From: Kitasatospora sp. MAP5-34
Lineage (GTDB): Bacteria > Actinomycetota > Actinomycetes > Streptomycetales > Streptomycetaceae
Direction: 5' to 3'
Length of the DNA: 64,000 nucleotides
Assembly (NCBI RefSeq): GCF_029894335.1
Contig: NZ_JARXZC010000008.1
Coordinates: 113,368 to 177,367 of the forward strand
Position 1 is the stretch's first letter. Every line of letters starts with the position of its first letter. The notes below the pieces were generated by a model that saw nothing but the letters and a program-made list of their open reading frames with translations, ran no database searches and was not told the DNA's origin. This document shows, in pieces, positions 44,083 through 53,258 of this stretch. Position numbers and translations under genes: made by a program.

Positions 44083-44242
44083 GGACCGACCGGCACATGG
44101 TGGGCGGCGTCGCAACGCCCGGACTCTCGCCTGAACGGCTTCTCCTCAGTCGCCGCAGCTCCGCTGCTACTCCATCGTCGGCACCGCCCAGACTCGGCCC
44201 GGACGCCGCTCCTTCATCCGCCCACCATGTGCCGGTCGGTCC
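44083..44242 (+). mobile_element. Hairpin-ended repeat element, copy B (unnamed)
   Basis: A 25-base arm GGACCGACCGGCACATGG plus TGGGCGG (44083-44107) is repeated as its exact reverse complement at 44218-44242. Between them lies the core shared with copy A at 14780: GGCGTCGCAACGCC hairpin, CCGGACTCTC, AACGGCTTCTCCTCAGTCGC, a GCAGC-TCC-GCTGC hairpin, CTCCATCGTCGGCACCGCCC and AGACTCGGCCCGGACGCCGC, then TCCTTCA. Copy B lacks the extra CCCCCAGCC hairpin of A. The right arm ends 15 bases before the start codon of the next gene, next to its Shine-Dalgarno (AGAGGTG), so it lies in that gene's leader. Confidence 0.72.
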
Positions 44243-44257
44243 AAGAGAGGTGCCTCG

Positions 44258-44872
44258 ATGTTCGCGCTCGCAACGGAGGAGATCACCGTGGACCTGGACC
44301 AGGCTCTGTGGCAGGTGTGGAGGGCCATGGACGTCCCGGAGGGCTTCCGTGCGGAGATCATCGAGGGGGCCGTCGAGATGTCACCGACCGGTGGACAGCG
44401 TCACCTGACTGTGAACCGGCGGCTCTACTGGGCTCTGCTGGAGCATCTCCGCGGTTCGGGGTGCGGTCCCGCGAACGACGGCAACGTGATCCACGGGCTG
44501 AAGGTCTGGATCCCCGACCTGTTCGTAGCCCCTGACGACCTTGAGGAGATCGAGCACCCCGAGGGCCTCGGTGTGCTCGCCTCCGGCGTCTCGCTGGTGG
44601 TGGAGACGGTGTCTCCGGGCGCTGACAGTCGCAAGCGCGACCTCGTGCGCAAGCACCGCGCCTACGCGACGGCCGGCATCCCGGTCTACGTGATCATCGA
44701 CGACTACGACGACGGCGGCTCGGTCACGATCCTGAGCGGACCGGACAGCGTGCGCGGGAGCTACGCCCGTTCCGTCCGTACGCCCTACGGCGAGGAAGCG
44801 ATCGTTCCAGAGGGGCCGGCCAAGGGCTTCGCGATCGGCCCTGCCATCACGGGTGCGCTCCGCCGGAACTGA
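44258..44872 (+). CDS. Uma2 family (DUF820) putative endonuclease-fold protein
   Basis: A 204-residue protein. EGFRAEIIEGAVEMSPTGG, then VWIPDLFVAPDDLE, LVVETVSPGADSRKRDLVRK and YATAGIPVYVIIDDYDDGG match Uma2 proteins, which have a PD-(D/E)xK-like fold (PDL...E.SPxSxxxDxxxK). They are abundant in Streptomyces and cyanobacteria and have no settled function. The putative catalytic Asp, Glu and Lys are all present. ATG 44258 follows AGAGGTG. Confidence 0.85.
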   Translation: MFALATEEITVDLDQALWQVWRAMDVPEGFRAEIIEGAVEMSPTGGQRHLTVNRRLYWALLEHLRGSGCGPANDGNVIHGLKVWIPDLFVAPDDLEEIEHPEGLGVLASGVSLVVETVSPGADSRKRDLVRKHRAYATAGIPVYVIIDDYDDGGSVTILSGPDSVRGSYARSVRTPYGEEAIVPEGPAKGFAIGPAITGALRRN

Positions 44873-45104
44873 GGCCCGCAGCTGAGGGCCGCAGCTGAGG
44901 GCCGTCGGCCTGAGGCCCCGTCCGGCCGTCGCCTGTCAAGTGCCGGATCGGCGTGGGCAGGCGGCCGTCCGGCTCTTGTGAGGGGTCAGCGGCGCGTCGG
45001 ATGATCCGGTTGACCGTTCGGTCGACCCCGATGTTGTGACCCTTGCTGTCGTCCCCAGTATTGACCCCGCTGTTCGAGCAGATGTAAGCATGTTGGATAC
45101 TGAG

Positions 45105-45130
45105 CTTGTGAACGTGTTCACGTTCACAAG
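45105..45130. promoter_or_regulatory. Rex-type operator upstream of cydABCD
   Basis: A perfect palindrome: arm CTTGTGAACGTG, a 2-base centre TT, then CACGTTCACAAG. Within it TGTGAACGTGTTCACG (45107-45122) is a near-match to the Rex consensus TGTGAAC-N3-TTCACA known from Streptomyces. Rex is an NADH/NAD-sensing repressor of cyd genes. The site lies about 100 bases before the cydA start. The long overlapping palindrome may hold two registers of the site. Confidence 0.8.
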
Positions 45131-45232
45131 CGGACAAGCTTGCAGTGCTCTGCCCCGATATGTGGCAAAGCTGCTGCCTGCCGTGTTCGGGACGAACGTG
45201 CGGGCCCAGGATCATGGAAGAGAGAGGGCGCA

Positions 45233-46774
45233 GTGGAGCTATCAGTCGCTCACGAGACCATCGCGCGATGGCAGTTCGGCATCACCACCGTCTACCACTT
45301 CTTCTTCGTCCCGCTGACGATCAGCCTGGCCGCGATCGTCGCCGGGCTGGAGACCGCCTGGGTCCGGACGGGCAAGGAGAAGTACTTCCATGCCACCAAG
45401 TTCTGGGGCAAGCTCTTCCTGATCAACATCGCGATGGGTGTCGTCACCGGCATCGTTCAGGAGTTCCAGTTCGGGATGAACTGGTCCGACTACTCCCGCT
45501 TCGTCGGGGACGTCTTCGGTGCTCCGCTCGCGATGGAGGCGCTGATCGCGTTCTTCTTCGAGTCCACCTTCATCGGCCTGTGGATCTTCGGCTGGGACAA
45601 GCTGCCCAAGAAGATCCACTGCGCCTGCATCTGGATGGTGGCGCTCGGTACGATGCTCTCGGCTTACTTCATCCTGGCGGCCAACTCCTGGATGCAGCAC
45701 CCGACCGGTTACAAGATCGACCCGGCCACCGGGAAGGCCCAACTGACCGACATCGGCGCGGTGTTGTTTCAGAACACCACCCTGGTCGTGGTCTTCCACA
45801 CCCTCACTGCCGCCTTCCTGACCGGCGCAGCCTTCATGGTCGGCATCGCCTCGTTCCACCTGTGGCGCGCCAAGCGCGAGGGCGAGCCGGACCGCCGCAA
45901 GGTCGCCTCGATGCGGACCTCGCTCCGGGTCGGCCTGGCGCTGGGGGTGATCGCCGGTCTCGGCACCGCCGTCAGCGGTGACAGCCTCGCCAAGGTGATG
46001 TTCGAGCAGCAGCCGATGAAGATGGCCGCCGCCGAGGCGCTCTGGGACACCCAGGCACCGGCCCCTTTCTCGATCTTCGCGGTCGGCAACGTCAACCAGG
46101 GCCACAACTCGGTGGAGTTGGAGATCCCCGGGATACTGTCCTTCCTGGCCAAGAGCGACTTCAGCTCGCCCGTCCCCGGCATCAACGACACCGCCGCCGC
46201 CGAGGCCGCCAAGTACGGCGGCAAGCCCACCGACTACATCCCGAACATCTTCGTCACGTACTGGGGCTTCCGCCTCATGATCGGCTTCGGGATGACGTCC
46301 TTCGTGGCCTGCCTGATCGGCCTCTGGACCACCCGGCGGAGGCTGTTCCTGGCACCCGAGCACCGCACCGCCGAGGACGAGGTCCCGAAGCTGATGCTCA
46401 CGAAGCACCGTGAGCTGAGCCCACAGCTCACCAAGTGGAGCTGGCGGATCGGCATCCTGACCATGGGCTTCCCGCTGATCGCCAACAGCTTCGGCTGGGT
46501 CTTCACCGAGATGGGCCGTCAACCCTGGTCCGTCTTCGGCCTGATGACAACGGCGAACTCGGTCTCGCCGAACGTCAGTGTCACCACCCAGGTCATCGCG
46601 CTCACCACCTTCACCACGCTCTACGCGATCCTCGCGGTGATCGAGGTCAGGCTGCTGGTCAAGTACGCGAGCGCCGGCCCGAACACCGCCGAGCAGCCCC
46701 CCGCGACGGACCCGACCCTGCGCGGGCCGTCCTCGGACGAGGACGCCGACAAGCCCCTCGCCTTCGCCTACTGA
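45233..46774 (+). CDS. cydA: Cytochrome bd ubiquinol oxidase subunit I
   Basis: A 513-residue integral membrane oxidase subunit. ARWQFGITTVYHFFFVPLTI carries the histidine ligand of haem b595, MEALIAFFFESTFIGLWIFG the acidic proton-path residues, and FTEMGRQPWSVFG the conserved GRQPW quinol-site motif. The Q-loop is of the short type. Cytochrome bd reduces oxygen to water with high affinity using menaquinol. The GTG start follows AGAGGG. The gene heads a cydA-cydB-cydCD operon behind a Rex-like site. Confidence 0.96.
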   Translation: MELSVAHETIARWQFGITTVYHFFFVPLTISLAAIVAGLETAWVRTGKEKYFHATKFWGKLFLINIAMGVVTGIVQEFQFGMNWSDYSRFVGDVFGAPLAMEALIAFFFESTFIGLWIFGWDKLPKKIHCACIWMVALGTMLSAYFILAANSWMQHPTGYKIDPATGKAQLTDIGAVLFQNTTLVVVFHTLTAAFLTGAAFMVGIASFHLWRAKREGEPDRRKVASMRTSLRVGLALGVIAGLGTAVSGDSLAKVMFEQQPMKMAAAEALWDTQAPAPFSIFAVGNVNQGHNSVELEIPGILSFLAKSDFSSPVPGINDTAAAEAAKYGGKPTDYIPNIFVTYWGFRLMIGFGMTSFVACLIGLWTTRRRLFLAPEHRTAEDEVPKLMLTKHRELSPQLTKWSWRIGILTMGFPLIANSFGWVFTEMGRQPWSVFGLMTTANSVSPNVSVTTQVIALTTFTTLYAILAVIEVRLLVKYASAGPNTAEQPPATDPTLRGPSSDEDADKPLAFAY

Positions 46775-46787
46775 GCGACTGCCGAGC

Positions 46788-46838
46788 CACTCGCCTACTT
46801 GGCTACTCGCCCACTGAGCTACTCGCCCACTGAGCTAC
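46788..46838 (+). repeat. Short tandem repeat between cydA and cydB
   Basis: Degenerate 16-17-base units of CTACTCGCCCACTGAG repeated head to tail (CCACTCGCCTACTTGG, CTACTCGCCCACTGAG, CTACTCGCCCACTGAG, then CTACTGAG). They fill the intercistronic gap, with the cydB ribosome site right after. The length may vary between strains. Confidence 0.75.
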
Positions 46839-46851
46839 TGAGGACAACGCG

Positions 46852-47862
<1,011 letters not shown>

Positions 47863-47874
47863 ACAGGACCCCTG

Positions 47875-50800
47875 ATGAAGCCCGTCGACCCCCGACTGCT
47901 CCAGTACGCCCGCACCACCCGCGCCTTCCTCGCCGGATCGGTGATCCTCGGCGGGGTCGGCGCGGCCCTGGTGGTCGCGCAGGCGAGCCTGATCGCCGAG
48001 ATCGTCGTCCGGGCGTTCCAACAGCACTCGTACGACCTCGGCACCCCGCTGCTCTGGCTGGTGGCGACGGCGGTCGGCCGGGCGGTGGTCGCCTGGCTGA
48101 CCGAGCTGGCCGCGCACCGCTCGGTGGCCCGGGTGAAGTCCACCCTGCGCCGCCGACTGCTCGACCACGCCACCGCGCTCGGCCCGGCCTACCTGGCCGG
48201 CCGCCGGACCGGCGAACTGACCGCCCTCGCCACCCGGGGTGTCGACGCCCTGGACGACTACTTCGCCCGCTACCTCCCGCAGTTGGCGCTGGCCGTGGTC
48301 GTCCCGGTGGTGGTGCTCGCGCGGATCGTCGGCGCCGACTGGACCTCGGCCGCGATCATCGCCGGGACCCTGCCGCTGATCCCGCTCTTCATGGTGCTGA
48401 TCGGCTGGGCCACCCAGTCCCGGATGGACCAGCAGTGGCGGACGCTCTCCCGGCTCTCGCACCACTTCCTGGACGTGGTCGCCGGCCTGCCCACCCTCAA
48501 GGTCTTCAACCGCGCCAAGGCCCAGGCCCGGACCATCACCCGGATCACCGACGAGTACCGCCGCGCCACCCTGCGCACCCTGCGGATCGCCTTCATCTCC
48601 TCGTTCGCGCTGGAACTGCTCTCCACCCTCTCGGTCGCCCTGGTCGCCGTCTCGATCGGCTTCCGGCTGGTTGACGGCACCCTCGGCCTGGAGACCGGGC
48701 TGTTGATCCTGATCCTGGCGCCCGAGGTGTACCTCCCGATCCGCCAGGTCGGCGCGCTCTACCACTCCAGCGTCGAGGGGCTCAGCGCCGCCGACCAGAT
48801 CTTCGAGGTCCTGGAGACTCCGCTGCCCGCCACGGGCAGCACCCCGGCGCCCGCGCTGGCCGGCGCCACGATCGAGATCAGCGGGCTCACCGTCGTCCAT
48901 CCGGACCGCACCGGCGCCACGCTGGACGACTTCTCGCTGACCCTCGCCGCCGGCGAGACCACCGCGCTCACCGGGCCCAGCGGCGCGGGCAAGTCCACCC
49001 TGCTCGCCGTCCTGCTCGGCTTCACCCCGGCCGCCTCGGGTACGGTGACGATCCGTACCGCGTCCGCTTCGTACGACCTCGCGGACCTCGACCCCGAGAG
49101 CTGGCGGCGGCAGATCGCCTGGGTCCCGCAGCACCCGCACCTGTTCGCCGGGACGATCGCCGACAACGTCCGGCTGGCCCGGCCGTCCGCCACCGACGAC
49201 CAGGTGCGCGCCGCCCTCGCCGCCGCGCACGCCACCGACTTCGCCGCCCTCGCCACCGTCCTGGGCGAGGGCGGCACCGGCCTCTCGGCCGGTCAGCGCC
49301 AGCGCCTCGCCCTGGCCCGCGCCCTGCTCACCGACCGCCCGCTGGTCCTGCTGGACGAGCCCACCGCCAACCTGGACGGCGCCAGTGAGGAGGCCGTCGT
49401 CGACGCGGTCCGGGGACTCGCGGGGCGCACCGTCCTGCTGGTCGCCCACCGCCCGGCCCTCCTCGCCGTCGCCGATCACCGCCACCACCTTCAGGCCCCT
49501 GGGCAAGCACAACAGGGGCGCGAGGCTCTGCTTGTCGACTGCGTGCGCGAAACCGGAAGGCAACGACCCGCACCCTCCCTCGGCGCCCAGCTCCCCGAGC
49601 CTCCGGAGCGCGCCACCCCCGCGAAGCCCAAGCTCCTGCTCGCCACCGTCCTCGGCTCCCTCGCCCTCGGTTGCGCCGTCGCGCTGATGGCCACCTCCGG
49701 CTGGCTGATCTCGTACGCCTCCCAGATGCCGCCCGTGCTGTACCTGATGATGGCCGTCACCTCCGTCCGGGCGCTGGGCATCGGCCGCAGCGTCTTCCGC
49801 TACGCCGAGCGGCTGGTGTCGCACGACGCGGTGCTGCGCGCGCTCGGCGGCATCCGGGCCGCCGTGTACGGAAGGCTGGAGCGGCTCGCTCCGGCCGGGC
49901 TGCCCGCGTTCCGGCGGGGTGACCTGCTCTCCCGGCTGGTGTCGGACGTCGACTCCGTCCAGGACCACTACCTCCGCTGGCGGCTGCCCGCCGGGATCGC
50001 GCTGGCCGTCTCGCTCGGCTCGGCCGCCGCGCTGGCCGCCTTCCTCCCGCTCGCCGGGGCGGTGCTCGCGCTCGGGCTGCTGCTGGCCGGTGCCGCCGTG
50101 CCCGCGCTGGCGGTGCGGCTGTCCGGTCGTACCGAGCGCCAACAGGCTCCGGCCCGAGGTGAGTTGGCGGTGGCGGTGGTCGACGTGCTGACCGGCACCG
50201 CCGAGCTGACGGTGGCGGGCGCGCTGCCCGCGCGCCTCGCCGCCGCCCGTACGGCCGACGGCCGGCTCACCGTGCTCGCGGCCCGGTCCGCCGCCTCCGC
50301 CGCGCTCTCGGCCGGGCTGATCGCCCTGGTCACCGGGCTGACGGTCGCCGCGAGCGCGGCGGCCGGGGTCCGGGGGGTCGGCGATGGCACGGTGTCGGGC
50401 GTCTGCCTGGCGCTGGTCGTGCTGACCCCGCTGGCCGCCTTCGAGGCGGTCGCCGGGATGCCGACCGCCGTACGGTTCCGCGAGCGCAGCCGCGCCGCGC
50501 GGGCCAGGCTCGCCGACGTTCTGGAGACCGAGCCGCCCGTGGCCGAACCCGCCGAGCCGGTGGCGCTGCCCGCCGAGCCCCTGCCGATCGCCGTACGCGG
50601 ACTCACCGCCCGCTGGCCGGGAAGCACCGAGGACGCGCTGCACGGCATCGACCTCGACCTCACCACAGGCCGCCGGATCGCCGTGGTCGGCCCGTCCGGC
50701 TCCGGCAAGACCACCCTCGCCCAGGTGCTGCTGCGCTTCCTGGACCAGAGCGCGGGCAGCGTGACGGCGGGTTCTCCACAGCCTGTGGACACCCGTACGA

Positions 50801-51348
50801 TCGCCTCCGACGACGTCCGCCGCGCGATCGGTCTCTGCGCCCAGGACGCCCACGTCTTCGACAGCTCGCTGCGCGAGAACCTTCGCCTCGCCCGGCCGGA
50901 GGCCACCGTCGAGCAGCTTCGCGAAGCCCTCGACCGGGCCCGCCTGCTGAGCTGGGTCGACACCCTCCCCGACGGCCTGGACACCATGGTCGGCGAGCAC
51001 GGCGCCCGCCTCTCCGGCGGCCAGCGCCAGCGGCTGGCCCTGGCCCGCGCGCTGCTCGCGGACTTCCCGGTCCTGATCCTGGACGAGCCCGCCGAGCACC
51101 TCGACCTGCCCACCGCCGACGCCCTGACCGCCGACCTGCTCGCCGCCACGGCCGGCCGGACCACCCTGCTGATCACCCACCGGCTGGCCGGTCTGGACGA
51201 CGAGTCGGTGGACGAGGTGCTCGTACTGGACGACGGCCGGATCGCCGAGCGCGGCGGCTGGTCCGAGCTGATCGGCCGCCCGGACAGCCGGCTCGGCGCG
51301 ATGTGGCAGCGGGAGCAGCGCGCCGACACGCTGCTCGTCACGGGCTGA
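47875..51348 (+). CDS. cydCD: Fused CydD-CydC ABC transporter for cytochrome bd assembly
   Basis: A 1157-residue fusion, the usual Streptomyces form of CydDC. The first half is a six-helix membrane domain (about 20-310) and an ATPase with GPSGAGKST (about 367), LSAGQRQRLALARALL and VLLDEPTANLDG. The second half has helices from about 582 and an ATPase with GPSGSGKTT (about 939), LSGGQRQRLALARALL and LILDEPAEHLDL. CydDC exports thiols or handles haem so that cytochrome bd matures. The linker (about 530-580) includes a dispersed intergenic repeat read in frame. It starts 12 bases after cydB. Confidence 0.94.
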   Translation: MKPVDPRLLQYARTTRAFLAGSVILGGVGAALVVAQASLIAEIVVRAFQQHSYDLGTPLLWLVATAVGRAVVAWLTELAAHRSVARVKSTLRRRLLDHATALGPAYLAGRRTGELTALATRGVDALDDYFARYLPQLALAVVVPVVVLARIVGADWTSAAIIAGTLPLIPLFMVLIGWATQSRMDQQWRTLSRLSHHFLDVVAGLPTLKVFNRAKAQARTITRITDEYRRATLRTLRIAFISSFALELLSTLSVALVAVSIGFRLVDGTLGLETGLLILILAPEVYLPIRQVGALYHSSVEGLSAADQIFEVLETPLPATGSTPAPALAGATIEISGLTVVHPDRTGATLDDFSLTLAAGETTALTGPSGAGKSTLLAVLLGFTPAASGTVTIRTASASYDLADLDPESWRRQIAWVPQHPHLFAGTIADNVRLARPSATDDQVRAALAAAHATDFAALATVLGEGGTGLSAGQRQRLALARALLTDRPLVLLDEPTANLDGASEEAVVDAVRGLAGRTVLLVAHRPALLAVADHRHHLQAPGQAQQGREALLVDCVRETGRQRPAPSLGAQLPEPPERATPAKPKLLLATVLGSLALGCAVALMATSGWLISYASQMPPVLYLMMAVTSVRALGIGRSVFRYAERLVSHDAVLRALGGIRAAVYGRLERLAPAGLPAFRRGDLLSRLVSDVDSVQDHYLRWRLPAGIALAVSLGSAAALAAFLPLAGAVLALGLLLAGAAVPALAVRLSGRTERQQAPARGELAVAVVDVLTGTAELTVAGALPARLAAARTADGRLTVLAARSAASAALSAGLIALVTGLTVAASAAAGVRGVGDGTVSGVCLALVVLTPLAAFEAVAGMPTAVRFRERSRAARARLADVLETEPPVAEPAEPVALPAEPLPIAVRGLTARWPGSTEDALHGIDLDLTTGRRIAVVGPSGSGKTTLAQVLLRFLDQSAGSVTAGSPQPVDTRTIASDDVRRAIGLCAQDAHVFDSSLRENLRLARPEATVEQLREALDRARLLSWVDTLPDGLDTMVGEHGARLSGGQRQRLALARALLADFPVLILDEPAEHLDLPTADALTADLLAATAGRTTLLITHRLAGLDDESVDEVLVLDDGRIAERGGWSELIGRPDSRLGAMWQREQRADTLLVTG
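49513..49573 (+). repeat. Dispersed repeat copy inside the cydCD linker
   Basis: CAGGGGCGCGAGGCTCTGCT, then TGTCGACTGCGTGCGCGAAA, then CCGGAAGGCAACGACCCG and CACC. The reverse complement of 5266-5330 matches with about eight differences. Here it encodes linker residues (QGREALLVDCVRETGRQRPA) between the two ABC halves without breaking the frame. Confidence 0.75.
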
Positions 51349-51378
51349 CGATAAACCCGGACAAACTACGCTCATCGT

Positions 51379-53154
51379 ATGGAGACTCCCCCGGACCAAG
51401 CTCCCCACCGCGTGCCCGAGATCGCCTCGCTGGGCCTGGACTCCCTGGTCACCGAGGTCTCCGAGCGCCTGCAGTCCGCCGCCGCCGTCACCGACCGGAT
51501 GCAGCGGCTGCTCGAAGCCGTGGTCTCCGTCGGCGCCGGGCTCGACCTGCACGCCACCCTGCAGCGGATCGCCACCGCCGCCGCCGAACTGGTCGACGCC
51601 AAGTACGCCGCCCTCGGCGTGATCTCCCCGCACGCCGACGGGCTCTCCGACTTCATCCACATCGGTGTGGACGACGAGACGGCCGCCGCCATCGGCGAAC
51701 TGCCCACCGGGCGCGGCATCCTCGGCGCCCTGATCGACCGCCCCGAGCCGCTCCGCCTGGACGACCTCGCCGCCGACCCGCGCTCGTCCGGCTTCCCGCC
51801 GCACCACCCGCCGATGCAGTCCTTCCTCGGCGAGCCGATCCGGGTCCGCGAGGAGGTCTTCGGCAACCTCTACCTGACCGGGAAACAGAGCGCCAGCGGC
51901 GCGTTCACCCCCGAGGACGCCCAAGTCGTGCACGCCCTCGCGGCCGCCGCCGGGGTCGCCATCGAGAACTCCCGGCTCTACGAGGAGGGCCTGCGCCGCG
52001 AGCGCTGGATCGCCGGAGCCTCCGCCGTCACCACCGCGCTGCTCTCCACGGACGAGGCCCGGGTCGCCCTGCTCGTCGCCGCCGAACAGGTCCGGCAGCT
52101 GGCCGACGCCGCGCTCGGCATGATCCTGCTACCCACCGGCGACGGACAGATGCGGGTCGCCCACGCCTCCGGCGAGGCCGCCGAGTTCCTCACCGGCGAG
52201 CTGATGCCGGACACCGGCTTCGCCGCCCAACTGCTCGCCGGGGAGAGCGTCTACCGGGACGACATGTCCACCGACCCGAAGGTGGTGCTGCGGCTGGCCC
52301 GCAGCTTCGGGGCCTCGATGGCCATCCCGATGGTCGCGGCCGGGCGGGTGCTCGGCGGGCTCTGCGTCTGGCGCAGCCGGGGCGCGCCCCCCTTCACCGA
52401 GTCCGAGAAGGAGCTCGCCCAGACCTTCGCCTCGCAGTCCGCCCTCGCCCTGCGGCTCGCCGAGGGTCAGCGCGACCAGCAGCGGCTGGCCGTCTTCCAG
52501 GATCGCGACCGGATCGCCCGCGACCTGCACGACCTGGTCATCCAGCGGCTGTTCGCCACCGGCATGATGCTGGAGAGCGCCGCCCGCCGCTCGCTCGTCC
52601 CAGAGGTGCAGACCGGGATCGGCCGAGCCGTCGACGAGCTGGACGCCACCATCCAGGAGGTCCGCACCACCATCTACGCCCTCCAGCACGACGACCACGG
52701 CAACGAGCCGGACACCCTGCGGACGCGCGTCCTGCGCGAGGGCAGCCAGGCCGCCGCCGCGCTCGGCTTCAAACCGTCGATGACCTTCACGGGCCCGGTC
52801 GAGAGCCTGGTGGGGGAGAAGACCGGACGCCAACTCCTCGCCGCCCTACGCGAGATACTCTCCAACACGGCCCGCCACGCCCGCGCCTCCCGGGTCGGTG
52901 TCGAGGTCGACGCCACCGTCCACCTCGACGCCCAGGGCCACCCCGTCTCCGGCGACCCCGAGTCCCTCGACCGGGCCGGCCGCCCCGGCGTCCTGCTGAC
53001 GGTGACGGACGACGGCGTCGGCATCCCCGACGGCGGCCGCCGCAGCGGTCTGCGCAACCTCACCCGCCGCGCGGAGACGCTCGGCGGCGACGCCTGGCAC
53101 GAACCGGGGCCGTACGGGCGGGGGACGCGGGTTCGCTGGTCCGCGAGGCTCTGA
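51379..53154 (+). CDS. Sensor histidine kinase with tandem GAF domains, DevS/DosS-like
   Basis: A 591-residue soluble kinase. Two GAF domains (about 40-190 and 205-355) are followed by HisKA_3 with the phospho-His in RIARDLHDLVIQRLFATGM (about 384) and a HATPase domain (LREILSNTARHARASRVGVE, LTVTDDGVGIPDGGR, RSGLRNLTRRAETLGGDAWH). The architecture matches DevS/DosS redox and oxygen sensors. Its place 30 bases after cydCD suggests it senses oxygen or redox state linked to the bd oxidase. No response regulator gene is adjacent, so it is an orphan here. Confidence 0.9.
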   Translation: METPPDQAPHRVPEIASLGLDSLVTEVSERLQSAAAVTDRMQRLLEAVVSVGAGLDLHATLQRIATAAAELVDAKYAALGVISPHADGLSDFIHIGVDDETAAAIGELPTGRGILGALIDRPEPLRLDDLAADPRSSGFPPHHPPMQSFLGEPIRVREEVFGNLYLTGKQSASGAFTPEDAQVVHALAAAAGVAIENSRLYEEGLRRERWIAGASAVTTALLSTDEARVALLVAAEQVRQLADAALGMILLPTGDGQMRVAHASGEAAEFLTGELMPDTGFAAQLLAGESVYRDDMSTDPKVVLRLARSFGASMAIPMVAAGRVLGGLCVWRSRGAPPFTESEKELAQTFASQSALALRLAEGQRDQQRLAVFQDRDRIARDLHDLVIQRLFATGMMLESAARRSLVPEVQTGIGRAVDELDATIQEVRTTIYALQHDDHGNEPDTLRTRVLREGSQAAAALGFKPSMTFTGPVESLVGEKTGRQLLAALREILSNTARHARASRVGVEVDATVHLDAQGHPVSGDPESLDRAGRPGVLLTVTDDGVGIPDGGRRSGLRNLTRRAETLGGDAWHEPGPYGRGTRVRWSARL

Positions 53155-53170
53155 GTCTGTACTCAGAGTA

Positions 53171-53258
53171 ACCACAGTAGGGGCGCGGGGAGCTGTGCGC
53201 GCAACCGTGTACCAACGTTGTGCCCTGGTCGCGCAGTTCCCCGCGCCCCTGCTGTGGT
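53171..53258. terminator. Large inverted repeat between convergent genes
   Basis: ACCACAGTAGGGGCGCGGGG plus AGCTGTGCGC (53171-53200) pairs with GCGCAGTTCCCCGCGCCCCT plus GCTGTGGT (53231-53258) with few mismatches. It reaches into the stop codon of the HAD gene. Elements rich in GGGGCGCGGGGA...TCCCCGCGCCCC are, to my knowledge, dispersed through Streptomyces intergenic regions as terminators. Confidence 0.82.
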
